NCBI GenBank assembly: GCA_026770025.1
Contig: JAMXDE010000010.1
Coordinates: 868,001 to 932,000, forward strand
From: Craspedostauros australis
Taxonomy: Eukaryota; Bacillariophyta; Bacillariophyceae; Mastogloiales; Achnanthaceae
Length of the DNA: 64,000 nt
Direction of reading: 5' to 3'
The notes below the pieces were generated by a model. It was not told where the DNA came from. It saw nothing but the letters and a program-made list of their open reading frames with translations, and ran no database searches. Shown here piece by piece: positions 26,159-37,012 of the stretch. Both the position numbers and the translations under genes were made by a program. Each line of letters starts with the position of its first letter. Positions within the stretch are counted from its first letter, which is position 1.

Positions 26159-27618
26159 ATCATACAAGTTTCAACAATACTGAGAGATTCGTGGTCTGGA
26201 ACGCATCTTGCAACAGCAACCAGGAGATTGAATCGCGTCGAATCCGGCAAATAGAAGAGCACTGCACCGCCACTCATATACTATAATCGTATTAGATCTA
26301 TTCTCAACTTTACTATTGACAAGATACACCACACCTTGTCCTGAACTGTGAGACGATGCAGCAATTCTGGGATGGATAGGACGTCAACGAGCATGTAAGC
26401 GCAGCACGATGAGAAAGTACTGCACTACTCTGCGTGCGCAAAATTGTGTGAGCTCTTCAGACAGTCAACTCGAGAACAAAGCGCAGCGAAGGAGACCCAA
26501 TAGAGCAACCGCCTTCGCTTGGGTGTGTACAACGTTGCTTCGTATTCAACGATACGAGACTCAACAACGCGACCATGGAGGTACGATCTCTCTCTCTCTC
26601 TCTCTCCAGAGGGAGTATGCTGCGGTGTGCGTGCACGGTCTGCGCATGTTGCAACAAAATGGAGCGTGTCGGCGCGTGATCAGCTCTGATATCATTGCAC
26701 GGGACAAGGATTCATACTCTATCAACATCGATTGGGCTGCTACTCCTTGAGTCTGCTGCTATCAATGTTGCACAAAGATGGATGAGAGTGACACCCAGTG
26801 CATAACGATGTGAAGAGTGACGATTGGTGGTTGGTCATCAGGCCACCCCGCGTTGTGGTGAATTTTTGCGGTTCGATACTACTGGTGGATTCCTCGCGCA
26901 CTCTCCTGCAGGCAATTCTCACTGATGGGAATCAAACGCATCACATCGTCAAGAAGGTAAATGGCGTGGGTCAGGAACGATACTCGATCGTCCCTGGTGG
27001 GCTTTTGATGAGTTCAATATAATAGTAGTACAAGCCAACAAACCAGAAGACAAGGACTTGTTCTGCCGACCAAGAAGACAGTGCGCTTTGTGGACCACCG
27101 CGACAAAGTGTGACGAGAATGAGCAACACCAAAACACCGCCGTCGCGAGGAAATCCCATCTCCACACACGTGACAATGCGGGACTCAGAGATGATCGATT
27201 GCTCTCGTGAACCAACTGGGCATTCTTGTCCTAGTCGTATGAGTCGAACATCTCGAATTGGGTGCGCTCCATCACGCGTGGCGAACTGGCAACTGGTAGT
27301 TTCTTGTCATCTGTGAACAGACTCCGACACAAAAAACGTGATTTTCTCTTTTTCCGATAACTCCCGGAGGCAAACAACCGCAACAACGCACACGAAACAC
27401 AAAAGATTGGAAAGAAGAAACGAGGGAGCATCCTTGACCATTTTCCATCGCTTGCTGCATCTGGATCGCGAGAGACAGACGAATACGAGTGGAGCACCCC
27501 ACAAAGACGGAGATCGATTCAAAGAAGGTACTTACAATATTTGTGAGCACATACGATACGATATAGCAGTACTATTCTATTCTATTCTATTCAATATTAC
27601 AATACCAAAGAACGCAAC
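26159..27618. promoter_or_regulatory. Spacer upstream of the KH-domain gene; no gene seen
   Basis: Part of this should be the 3' flank of the Harbinger-like element and part the promoter of the KH gene. A CT repeat lies at about 26588-26607. A pentameric TTCTA run (TATTCTATTCTATTC, about 27573-27590) lies just upstream of the KH start codon. Frames of 90-110 codons here overlap on both strands and have no features. Confidence 0.45.
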
Positions 27619-30424
27619 ATGTCGACAGGAACAACAAGCGCAGAGGACGCCCTCGCGAAGGCCAAGCAAGTTGCCGCCGAGCTGGGAGGTGACGCGACTT
27701 CGCCAGATGCAACGGGTGCATCATCAGCGGCCAAGCCATCACGAGCGGGGACCGGGACCAAGCGCAAGCGCTGGGGAGTGGCTTCGGATGTCGCGCCTGC
27801 AATCACCCCCGCAGCTGCCCCTGCTGCAACGGAGGCACTCCCGGGTCTCGCCAGCGCCAGCAAGCGTCTCAAGGATGCCAACCAGCCCATCTCGAGACGA
27901 TTCTGGGTCACCACTTCGGAAAATCGCACCGAATATCACTACTTCATGTACCTTCCCAAGCGTCTGGAGGACGTGAAGAAGCAGGTTGGCAAGGACGCTG
28001 AAGGGAAGGGGGTCAAGATCGTGCTCAAGGGACGTGGCGCGAAGGGAACTGCGCCGCTCCCTGGCGTCCCAGAAGAACCCATGAACGTTGTGGTGGAAGG
28101 CTCGCCAGATCTCCTCACGAAGGCGGACGAGCTCGTGGATGCCCTGCTCAAGGAAGCGGAGGCTGCCCCGCTTGCCGCCGAGGGGGGACTCCCGCCACCG
28201 CCAGGTGCGGTGCCCGTCGAGACTGCAAACCCATCGTCCGCGCTCACGGTCCAAGCATCGTACAGACCAGCCTCGGTGGCTCAAATGATCGCCGGCACCA
28301 ACAATCCACTCGGAAATGTCGACCCTTCGCAACTCATCGAGGACAAGATCCACGTGCCAAATGGCGTCGTGGGATTTGTCATCGGCCGTGGCGGAGAGAA
28401 CATCACATCGTTGCAGGTACGTGTCTGCCATCAGCCTGCATATGCGTGTCATGTCTCGTATTCTATTATTCGTGAGAGTATTCATATTTGTATTGATGCA
28501 TTTGGAACGCAATTGGAACGGAACTGAAGGGAAAGGAAACGCAACGACAGGAGAGGAGAGGAAATGATGAAATGAATACCCACTCGATGTGTCTCTTATT
28601 TTTTGCGTTCCCGCATTGTTCCTTTTCTCCTTGTATTCTATTCTACCAAACACCCTTCGTTATTTCCACCATGTGGAATCAACATGATCATGCTTGTCCG
28701 ATGACGTGGGATCGTGCAATGGTGCCATCGTCACTTGCTCGTAATCCAATGCGCACCCACTCTTGATTATTACGCCTACTACACGTGCACTTCACTTATG
28801 CAGGCACGCACCGGGTGCAAGGTCCAAATCCAAAAAGAGCACGAACTGTCGCATGGCCAAACACAACGCGTCATCACGCTCTTGGCCCCGACGCAAGCAG
28901 CCATCGATGAATGCCGCGAGCTGATCAACGACATGGTCAAGGACAGAGTACGCACTTCCGGTGGCGGGGGCGGTCCCGGTGGCGCCTCGCACAAGGGCAA
29001 ACTCCTTGATGCCATGGCTTCCGGGCACGCCGTCGTCACGCTTGACATCCCTGACGCCGATGTCGGGCTCGTCATCGGCAAGGGCGGCAGCACGATCAAG
29101 ATGATCCAGGATACCACAGGCTCCTCCATCCAGATTCCGCCAAGCGGAAACATTGGCAATCCCAGCATGAGGACTGTCAACATCACAAATCCAAATGAGG
29201 AGGGCGCACAAGCTGCGAAAAGAGAGATCGAGACTCTGCTTGCGAACAAGCAAAGTCAGGGACCTCGTCAGCACCATCAGCATCTCAATCAAGGATCTCA
29301 ACTCACGATGCAAGTCATGGTACGTGCAGTTCCAGAACGTACCGGTGCGATTGTGATGCACTTGCTCGAAAAGCTTGGCTGTGACCCGATTGTGCTCGTT
29401 GTTGTTCTCGTCATTGGCCTGTGCTGCACTGCGTTGGTCTGCTGGGACATAGTTCTGTGTGTTCCGGCCCCATAGTGCCCTCTCGCTTGTTCCTGGTATC
29501 CGTTCCGATGATTTTCTCACAATGGTTTTGTCCTCATGCTGCTGCAATCTTCTCCTCCACACCCGTATCACTGCGCATCGAACGTCGATGCTCATTGAGC
29601 AGATCCCGGACAAGGACGTGGGACTGTGCATCGGTCGGCAAGGTTGCGTGATCAAGGAGATGCAACGCAAATCCAACACGAGGATCCAGATCCCTCCACA
29701 CCCGGCGCCAGGCCAGATGCACCGTTTGGCGACAGTGTCAGGAAGCAAGGAAGGCATTGACATGGTGAAAGGGATGATCGACCGCATCGTTGCCGAGCAA
29801 TCGTCGTCATCCGTGACAGCTGGCACAGGACACGGGGCACCATTCAACCAACGCCACCAGGCCGGGGGTCACTACCAACACCGCACCAGCCAGTACACTC
29901 CCCACACCAATCACTACGGGAACGGCCCCATGGGAGGACAACCTCACCACCAACAGCCACATCAGCAGAACCAAAACGCGCACCAATGGCAGGGATACCA
30001 TGGGGGACAGCAACAGCAACATGGCGGGCACGGCATGGCGCCAGGGCAGGCTGTTGCCCAGCAGGCAGCCGCTCCAGCTCCGCCAGCGCAGACGACTAAT
30101 CAGTACCACGAGCAGTTCTTCCGCTACATGTACTACTACGGTGAAGAGGCCGCAAGGAAGTATTTCGGCGCGTGGTCACCAGTGCCCGGCACCCCGAATC
30201 CCTACGGTGTCAATCCACAGGGTATCACCGCGCCGCCTTCGTCACCTGGGACACAGGGTCAGGGCGCAGCCCCTGGAACGGGAGCGACACTAACTTCCGC
30301 ATCAGCTCACGTGCCCCCGCAAGCTGCGCAGGCATCACCAGCTGCGGCCGCAGCTCCACCGGCACGGGACTCGAGCGTGCGCAAGGTCTCAAATCTGCCA
30401 GCATGGATGACGCAGCAGAGCTAA
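27619..30424 (+). CDS. Multi-KH-domain RNA-binding protein (FUBP/KSRP-like)
   Basis: Three exons (27619-28416, 28804-29319, 29603-30424) encode 711 residues. Both introns start GTACGT, end CAG and are phase 0. They are placed so that each split KH domain is restored: GFVIGRGGENITSLQ joins ARTGCKVQIQKE, and LTMQVM joins IPDKDVGLCIGRQG. After a KRKRWG basic motif comes a diverged KH-like region (VKIVLKGRGAKG, about residues 95-185) recalling KHDC4/BLOM7. Three classical KH domains follow with GxxG loops GRGG, GKGG and GRQG. The tail is Gln/His/Pro/Ala-rich with a FFRYMYYYGEEAARKYFGAW segment. FUBP-type proteins bind single-stranded nucleic acid and act in transcription, splicing or mRNA decay; which of these applies cannot be read from sequence. 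Confidence 0.85.
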
Positions 30425-31447
30425 ACGGCTTGCCGCTTCACAATCAGACTTCGACCTCAAACTTGCACTGACGCGCACCATTCTGTGATCTCTGATACCA
30501 CGTAACACATGCAATGCTTCGGCTTGCTCTACTCCACATCCTCACCAATGAATGCCATGCTGCAACCGTGCATCGATCTCACGCCGTTGCAAGGAATCGC
30601 TCTTCATGATCGTGCGTTGCGCCACGTTTCATACTTTTCCTTTCATCATCGTGAACGCGTGCTTCCACAAACAATCATCAAAAACAACTTTCGACACAAT
30701 TATGATATCCTCGCTGACAACCTAACAATCTCACCCAACTATACATGCACAGACACAAATGCACCATGCATGTCATACTTGTGCGATGATTCTACAAACT
30801 TACCTCTTACTTCTTCACGGGACGCTTTACCGATTCTTCTTCTTCTCTTTTCATGTCCATAGGCGGTGACGTACCAGTATGGATGACTTGGATCGCGACA
30901 ACAAGATGAACTTACACCGTGACCACTTCCATGCGCTGTTACATTACATTCAACAACTTTGCATGCCATACACCATACTTGTACATACTCCACGTGCAGT
31001 CTAACCCTCCGATGTTCGTGCATCTCACGTTCATTACGCTTTCCTCGAGGGGCCGAGCCTGGAGGAATTCACGCTGCGTACTCTTCTCGTATGTACACGC
31101 CGACCTCACGATTTTTTGCCATGCATTGAATCCCGCTGCAACATCACAAGTTCTTCATGCCCGCATGTACTAATACTCTATGAGGATCCAACCACTCTTT
31201 CATTCACCTAATTGTCTGCTCCACAAAACCTGCGCGATGAAAGTATCCCCATCACGCTACGAATAGGCTGCAGCAACATGTTGTACCCTGCTCTGTCGGC
31301 TGTAATACGCAATACTCTAGACACTCCTGTCTCAGTGTTGAATACCAGCCATGGTATGCGTACATCTGTGTACATACGAGAACATTGGAGCACTTGCACA
31401 TATGTGGCTGAGAAATAACAAAAGTGCTGGACAATAACCACCCCACT
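30425..31447. other. Intergenic spacer, no gene seen
   Basis: This is about 1 kb between the converging KH-domain and deubiquitinase genes. Frames of up to 117 codons are present without recognisable features. It is AT-richer than the flanking coding DNA and carries TACTCT/CTCTA motifs near 31169 and 31313. Confidence 0.5.
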
Positions 31448-34400
31448 CTATTCGCGAATGTAAAACAGAAGATAGGCCCCCTCGGAGTCCAGCACGTCGG
31501 TCTCTTGGCTTCTGGTGACGATCGCGTCGTTGCAGTGATACCATTGATCGTCCACCTTTACGTTCGATACGTAGTGACCACTTTGCATCGTGCCAATGTG
31601 ATTTACTGTCCCGTACAGTCTGTATGCGACTCGAGCATTTGCAGCAGAGCCATCTGGCGGATCTGTGGTGGATGGAGCAGCGATGCTGCTGCTGACCTCG
31701 CACCAATGCGACAGCAGCGGACCCATGTTGAGGCCTTTGGCTGGGAAAGATACGTAGTTGTTGATCTTGCGATTGCGCGACGCATCGAACCGTTTGAGTT
31801 GCAGGCACAGGATTTGCGGCAGCTTCGACACCGTGTGCTGCTTCTGCGTTGCAGTCTTGGCCTTGCAGGTTGGGCAGAACACAGAATCGCCGAGCTTCTC
31901 CGGCAGAATGAAATGATCCAAGCAGCTCTCAATGCTGATGGAGACGGCGTCCGGGTCGTGCTTGCCGCGGTTCTCCGCCTCAAGTCGCTCCACCTCCTCT
32001 GACAAGGTCAGCGAGATGTTCAGGAAGGGCTCCAGCATAACGCGCTTACCACCGCACTCGTTGCACACCAGGACAGAACGCAACATCCCCTCAAATAATC
32101 GTTTGACGATGTCCGCGCTGCCATCGCCATCCCCAGCTCTCTTCGTGGCACCTGACGCGGAACTCTTCGTCTGGTCTTGCTGCTGTCGTTCCTTCACTTT
32201 CTGCTGGTAGTCCTTGGATGGCACAAGGCTGTTGATGGATGCATGGACGCGCTTCTGGTGTGATTTCATGTGCTTGCACAGCAGATCCAAAAATGAATGT
32301 AGGAATTCTTGCGCATCATGCTGCTCGTACCCCGCTAAATGGTCCATCCCACCGCTCTTCCATGCGGCAGTCAGCAGATCGGAGGTGATCAACGGCTCGC
32401 CCTGCAGCACGGACTTTTCCACGATGGGTTCGCGAGCATCCTTGATGGCGCTCACGAGCAATGGGCGCGTCGTATCCTCGAGGACGGCGTAAATGTCCCT
32501 GCCGGTGGAGCTGCCGAAGTAAGACAGCATCAGCCGGTCCATCTCGCAAGCGAGGCAGATGACGTTGGCGCTCGCTGTGACCTTGGCCTTGTCCTTCTTC
32601 TTGATCTTGCCATCGTGCTTGAACTTCATTTCCTCGGCAGCCCGTTGCCTGTAGATGAAGCACGCGGAGTGGTGATGACCGACCTCGTCGAGGAAGAATT
32701 TCTGCAAGGGAACACTGTGGACCAGGCATTGCAAGACGGCGGTTTGGAAGCAGGTGTTGCCCAAGTTGAACATGCCCACAGGAGCGCAGATCATCGGGCG
32801 CTTTCGATCCCCGCTGAGCAGCTGCCTGGCTCGTTCGATGCAAAAGTTGATTGCCAGCGGCCGTGTGAACAAGCAGCGTTCGGCCGTGCGGCCCTGAAAG
32901 AGGTACGTGCGTCTCATGATGAGCTGCGATGCCAGCAGGTGCTCCTTCGGGACGGCCTGTGGGTACGAGGCGATCAGTCCACGCCACACGATGCCTTGGT
33001 CGGGGGTCTTCATGAATTGAAAGGCGTCGAAGGATCGGCGTACCATGACCTCGGACCACGTGCAGGATGGGAGCGCGGCTTCGTACTCCAGCCTTTGCCG
33101 CTCTTGTTCGAAGACGGGGTGGTAAACGAAGTCGCCGCACTTGAAGCAATACACCTTGCTCTTGGGCCCGCAGGTGACAGCAAAGTTGTGGCCCGACATG
33201 AGCATGTGCGTCAGCATGTGCTGCCGCGAGGACCCCGACATCGATCGTGGCGCGCATGCCAAAAAGGAGCACTCCAGACACTGCATAATTTCGTCTCCGG
33301 TCAACAGTGGAAGTGCTTTGGATGAATGCTTGGTTGCGCCGTTTCCCCCTTGGCGCGATTTCGTCGTCGTCGTCGTCATTTTTCGATTCGTGCATATCGA
33401 GCACATTCGCAGTGGCGAAGTGCCGCCTCCGTTGGGGTGCAAATAGAATGAGCTATGCTGCATCTGTCGTTGCTCGTGCTTAACTTCCGCTTGGTTGGTC
33501 AGGACGCACTGTCGGAAGGCCTGCATCCATCTCTCCACCTGCGACCAGCTGGCGTCTCTCACAGCTTGCCACTTGGGTTGCTCCGTTGTGGGGATCGAAA
33601 TCTGAGAATCTGGCCTCAATGCTGCCAACAGAGCTGCGCGGTACTGATCGCCATCCCGCTTGCGCTTGACCTTGACAGATGCCTTCTTCTTGATTCTGCG
33701 AGAGAAAGCAGCACGGCGTATGGAATCAATCCGTTCCTCCTCCACGCGAAGCTCGTAGTAGCGACCTTCCGGCATGAATGGCGTAGTCAAGGCATCCTGA
33801 ATAGGCGGTTTTGTCACACCAACCATGCTTGTGACGACGTCGGCACTAGCATCTTTCGAAGGCACCGCGGTCTGCGATAAGGACTGCACCTTTGGTGGCG
33901 TGGAACCCACAGGTTGCAATGTCAACCGCTTCTTCTGCTTCACCTTTAGTTTGGATTGTGAGATTGCGGTTGCGTTGGCTTGTTTCTTGTCCGACACAAC
34001 ATCAGACTTTTTGCTCTGACCGGCCTTGGTGGTGGCTGAAGCGGAAGTTGGTTTGACATCCGATGTCGAAGTGGTTTCCATGGGGACAACGCTGGAGTCA
34101 TCCGTTGTCGTCTTCGGATCCTTCTTTTCCTTATCCGTGCTTTCCTTCTCAGTGCGTTCCTTTGCGCTTGTACTTGTACTTGTACTCGCGCCTGTATCTG
34201 CGCCTGTATCTGCCCTTGCATCTGTGGCTAGATTGCCAGTCTTGGCACCTGGAATGCTCATCGCCGGCTTTGGATTTGGTTGTGCATCAGGTTTTGACGT
34301 TGATGTTTCTGCTGATTTTGCATCTTTCTTGGTGTCTGCCTTTGTGTCTGCTTCATCGCCTGCCTTCGTGGTTGCTTCGTCATCTGCCTTTGCTTCTTCG

Positions 34401-36205
34401 TTGGCATCTTTGGCATGTGCCTTTGTGTCAGCCGTGATATCTGGCTTCAAATCCTCCTTGGTGTCTGCCTTGGCATCTGATTTCGAGTCCTCCTCGGTGT
34501 CTGCCTTTGCATCCTCCTTGGAATTTACCGTGGCGTCTTCTTTTGCAGTTTCATCGACGCCTTTCTTCTCATCTTTCTTGTCGTTTTCCTTGGCACTCAC
34601 CTTGACATCGTCCTTGGCATCTACCTTCATGTCTGCTTTCAGGTTGTCTTGCGCTTCATTCGCACCTTTGGGTTTTTCCTTTTCCTCCTTTTTGGCATCT
34701 CTGGTCTTTTCAGTATTCTCTGTGTCATCAGCATCGCTGCTCTTGCTTCTTGCGCGTAGATTATCCGTGCTATCCTTGGATGCCTCTTTGGCGGACGTTG
34801 CCTTCTTCGCATCCTCTCCATCATCATCATCAGCTGCCGTCTTGGCATTGGGGTCTTCTCCCTGTTCTTTCTTGGAGTCTTCGGAGGAAGGGATAAGATC
34901 TGGCTTGGACTTCTCTTTGATCGGAGATTCATCTTTCTTTGATGGCTTGCCCTGCGCATCGGTGGATTCCACCTCCATGGGTGTTGGAGATGCATCTTTC
35001 TCGCTTTGCTTGGAGGATTGAGACGTCGATTTGCCTTTCGTTTTCTTTGCATCGTTCTCGAGTTTGGCCTTTGGTTGAGATCCAGTCTGCGATGTCTTCG
35101 GAGACGACGAGGATAGCACCTGCGTTGGTTTTGCTGTCGACTTTGAGCCACCCGTTTTCTCATCTGCCTTTCCTTTCACCTTTGTCGAAGCTGCCGTTGT
35201 TGGTGTTGCTCGTTTATCGTCTGCCTTTTTGGGTTTCGCGGACGACGTCTTGGTGGGCGTGATCTTGAATGCAGGCGGCTTTGTCGTCTGCGAACGGTTG
35301 GGCGGTACCAATGGCTTGGATTTGCGTTTCTTCGTGGGGCGTGCCTCCATATCTTCGTCATCTGACGAGAAATCCCGCGGAATCTCAATGATGGACGAAT
35401 CCACGGTGACGGGACACCAGGCCTCGGCGATGCCATCCACCATCATGGCAAGCATTCTCTGTTGTTCTTCGCCGTATAGTGTGCTGGGTGGTCTCCTATT
35501 GAAGACCGGCACGTCTGGTCCAGATGACGATGACGATGGCATTGCCATGGACGTGGTGGAGTAAGGCTGAGAGCTCGATTCGGTGCGCGATGAATGATGA
35601 GAAGTGCCTGCTGCGGAGGAGTGCATCGACGGTTGTGCCATCGATGACGATGCCGAAGCTGAGAACGACCCCGCTGCCGATGATCCCGATGCGTGCATGG
35701 ACCTGGAAGATGTTCGGGCTGATGATGATGAGAGAAAGGGATCATCGAGCTGCGAGGCAAGGTGGAGATCATGGATGGGATTCGCCACAACCCATCCTCT
35801 GGGGTGGGCCGGGGCCCTGGCAATGTCGAGCTTGAGGGCGTGCGGGAGATGCTCCTGCAGATGCGGACAAGCGCATGCCTCCAGCTCGAGCTGCTGCACC
35901 TGATCGACCACCGATCCCACCTTGTTGAGAGCTGCCGTGGAAGGCAGGCCCAAGAGGAATGACTTGTTGAGGGATGCCATAGCTGAGGCCACAATCCCGG
36001 CCATGGCGCTGCTGGAGTCCCCGCCCTTGGTCGTCCCGCTCGCTCCTTGCGTCTGAGAGGAGGATCCTCCGGATGCCGATCCCGCTGCTGATCCGCTTCC
36101 GTGCTGGCCATCCTTCTTGACCTTGCTGATTGAAGGAGGCAGCTGCTGCTCAACGACGAACGCCGGGACCGCGGTCGTCGATGATAGAGGTGGGATGAAC
36201 GACAT
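31448..36205 (-). CDS. USP22: USP22/Ubp8-like ubiquitin-specific protease with zinc finger
   Basis: A single-exon gene of 1,585 codons from the ATG at 36205. The C-terminal 450 residues form a USP catalytic domain: Cys box GMFNLGNTCFQTAVLQ (about residue 1148), QHDAQEFLHSFLDLL, zinc-knuckle pairs VCNEC and FCPTC, and His box MQSGHYVSNV with WYHCNDA (about residue 1535). A ZnF-UBP-like Cys/His region precedes it (about 933-1025: CSICTN, CLECSF, CFKCGDF). This order matches USP22/Ubp8, the histone H2B deubiquitinase of SAGA. The N-terminal 900 residues are disordered and very rich in Lys, Asp, Glu, Ala and Thr, with near-repeats of a KADTKED-like unit (about residues 550-670). Known USP22 proteins are near 500 residues, so this one is greatly extended. 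SAGA membership is inferred. Confidence 0.8.
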   Translation of the reverse strand: MSFIPPLSSTTAVPAFVVEQQLPPSISKVKKDGQHGSGSAAGSASGGSSSQTQGASGTTKGGDSSSAMAGIVASAMASLNKSFLLGLPSTAALNKVGSVVDQVQQLELEACACPHLQEHLPHALKLDIARAPAHPRGWVVANPIHDLHLASQLDDPFLSSSSARTSSRSMHASGSSAAGSFSASASSSMAQPSMHSSAAGTSHHSSRTESSSQPYSTTSMAMPSSSSSGPDVPVFNRRPPSTLYGEEQQRMLAMMVDGIAEAWCPVTVDSSIIEIPRDFSSDDEDMEARPTKKRKSKPLVPPNRSQTTKPPAFKITPTKTSSAKPKKADDKRATPTTAASTKVKGKADEKTGGSKSTAKPTQVLSSSSPKTSQTGSQPKAKLENDAKKTKGKSTSQSSKQSEKDASPTPMEVESTDAQGKPSKKDESPIKEKSKPDLIPSSEDSKKEQGEDPNAKTAADDDDGEDAKKATSAKEASKDSTDNLRARSKSSDADDTENTEKTRDAKKEEKEKPKGANEAQDNLKADMKVDAKDDVKVSAKENDKKDEKKGVDETAKEDATVNSKEDAKADTEEDSKSDAKADTKEDLKPDITADTKAHAKDANEEAKADDEATTKAGDEADTKADTKKDAKSAETSTSKPDAQPNPKPAMSIPGAKTGNLATDARADTGADTGASTSTSTSAKERTEKESTDKEKKDPKTTTDDSSVVPMETTSTSDVKPTSASATTKAGQSKKSDVVSDKKQANATAISQSKLKVKQKKRLTLQPVGSTPPKVQSLSQTAVPSKDASADVVTSMVGVTKPPIQDALTTPFMPEGRYYELRVEEERIDSIRRAAFSRRIKKKASVKVKRKRDGDQYRAALLAALRPDSQISIPTTEQPKWQAVRDASWSQVERWMQAFRQCVLTNQAEVKHEQRQMQHSSFYLHPNGGGTSPLRMCSICTNRKMTTTTTKSRQGGNGATKHSSKALPLLTGDEIMQCLECSFLACAPRSMSGSSRQHMLTHMLMSGHNFAVTCGPKSKVYCFKCGDFVYHPVFEQERQRLEYEAALPSCTWSEVMVRRSFDAFQFMKTPDQGIVWRGLIASYPQAVPKEHLLASQLIMRRTYLFQGRTAERCLFTRPLAINFCIERARQLLSGDRKRPMICAPVGMFNLGNTCFQTAVLQCLVHSVPLQKFFLDEVGHHHSACFIYRQRAAEEMKFKHDGKIKKKDKAKVTASANVICLACEMDRLMLSYFGSSTGRDIYAVLEDTTRPLLVSAIKDAREPIVEKSVLQGEPLITSDLLTAAWKSGGMDHLAGYEQHDAQEFLHSFLDLLCKHMKSHQKRVHASINSLVPSKDYQQKVKERQQQDQTKSSASGATKRAGDGDGSADIVKRLFEGMLRSVLVCNECGGKRVMLEPFLNISLTLSEEVERLEAENRGKHDPDAVSISIESCLDHFILPEKLGDSVFCPTCKAKTATQKQHTVSKLPQILCLQLKRFDASRNRKINNYVSFPAKGLNMGPLLSHWCEVSSSIAAPSTTDPPDGSAANARVAYRLYGTVNHIGTMQSGHYVSNVKVDDQWYHCNDAIVTRSQETDVLDSEGAYLLFYIRE

Positions 36206-37012
36206 GGTGGAACCTCTCTACCGATGATCGCGCAGAGTAATGCCGGCTGTTAGCTATTGTGCTGTTGCGCCAGTTGCGCCTGTTGCGCTTGTCGTTGTGT
36301 TCGCTAGTGCCTCTCTGTCTCCTTGTCTCACAGCGACTGCGTTTGGGTATGCAGAGTACGACCTGTTCCACGTATAGTCCACGTATAGTCCACGTATAGT
36401 GCTCTCGTCTGCGATGTGTGAGTTTTGTGTGGTTGGCGTTTGGTTGTGTCAAATGATTCTTGTGGATGTTTGGGAGTTGGGGTGAAATTCAAGATTGACA
36501 AGAGGCCGTTGATTGGTTGTGTCCGTTTCATCGTTTGATTCTGTTGCGGATGTCCGTAGCATGCGACCCAGCGGATCAAAAGTTGTCGGCTCGTGATTGG
36601 CTTTCGTTCTATGCAGCTGTGCGTTCCCCTTCTTACTGCCCCGACAATTCGGTGATGTCCCATGTGACAAATTGGTGAAGCGAAATGCCACCAATGCAGC
36701 GGTTATCCGCGGAAAGGCGAAATTCAAAAAGAAGAGCACAACGGTAACAATGTGAGCAGGCAGGACGCCTGCGACATGGCACGAGGCTCCACACGAATGG
36801 AGCAGACAACTCGAAATTCTTGCTGTTTGCCCAAACGACCATGATGCGTGCGTGGGGATGTCACACGGCCAACAGGCGAGGCAACGAGTCTTTGCGGACC
36901 AAGGGTGTTGGCACTGGTGTTGGATGGGATGGCGCCAAACAAACCCAACATCGATACCAGCACGCGGTCTGCCCCTGCTCTCTGTTCGCAAAGGCACTCT
37001 TGACAACAGACG
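36206..37012. promoter_or_regulatory. Probable divergent promoter region
   Basis: This is an 807-bp spacer between the deubiquitinase (minus) and the membrane-protein gene (plus), which point away from each other. It contains a threefold 11-bp repeat with CACGT cores (36368-36400, listed separately), about 165 bp upstream of the deubiquitinase start. No gene is evident. Confidence 0.4.
36368..36400. repeat. Three tandem copies of CCACGTATAGT
   Basis: Perfect 11-bp units at 36368-36378, 36379-36389 and 36390-36400. Each has a CACGT core, which bZIP and bHLH factors often bind. Its place in a divergent promoter makes a regulatory role plausible but unproven. Confidence 0.75.

Noticed and set aside
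32316-33404. A 362-codon minus-strand frame inside the deubiquitinase gene
   Set aside because: It overlaps the USP catalytic core in another frame and has His/Arg/Gln-rich sequence without features.
34026-35021. A 331-codon Ser/Ala/Val/Leu-rich plus-strand frame that looks membrane-like
   Set aside because: It is the complement of the Lys/Asp/Glu/Thr-rich repeats of the USP22-like gene; the hydrophobicity comes from reading those codons backwards.
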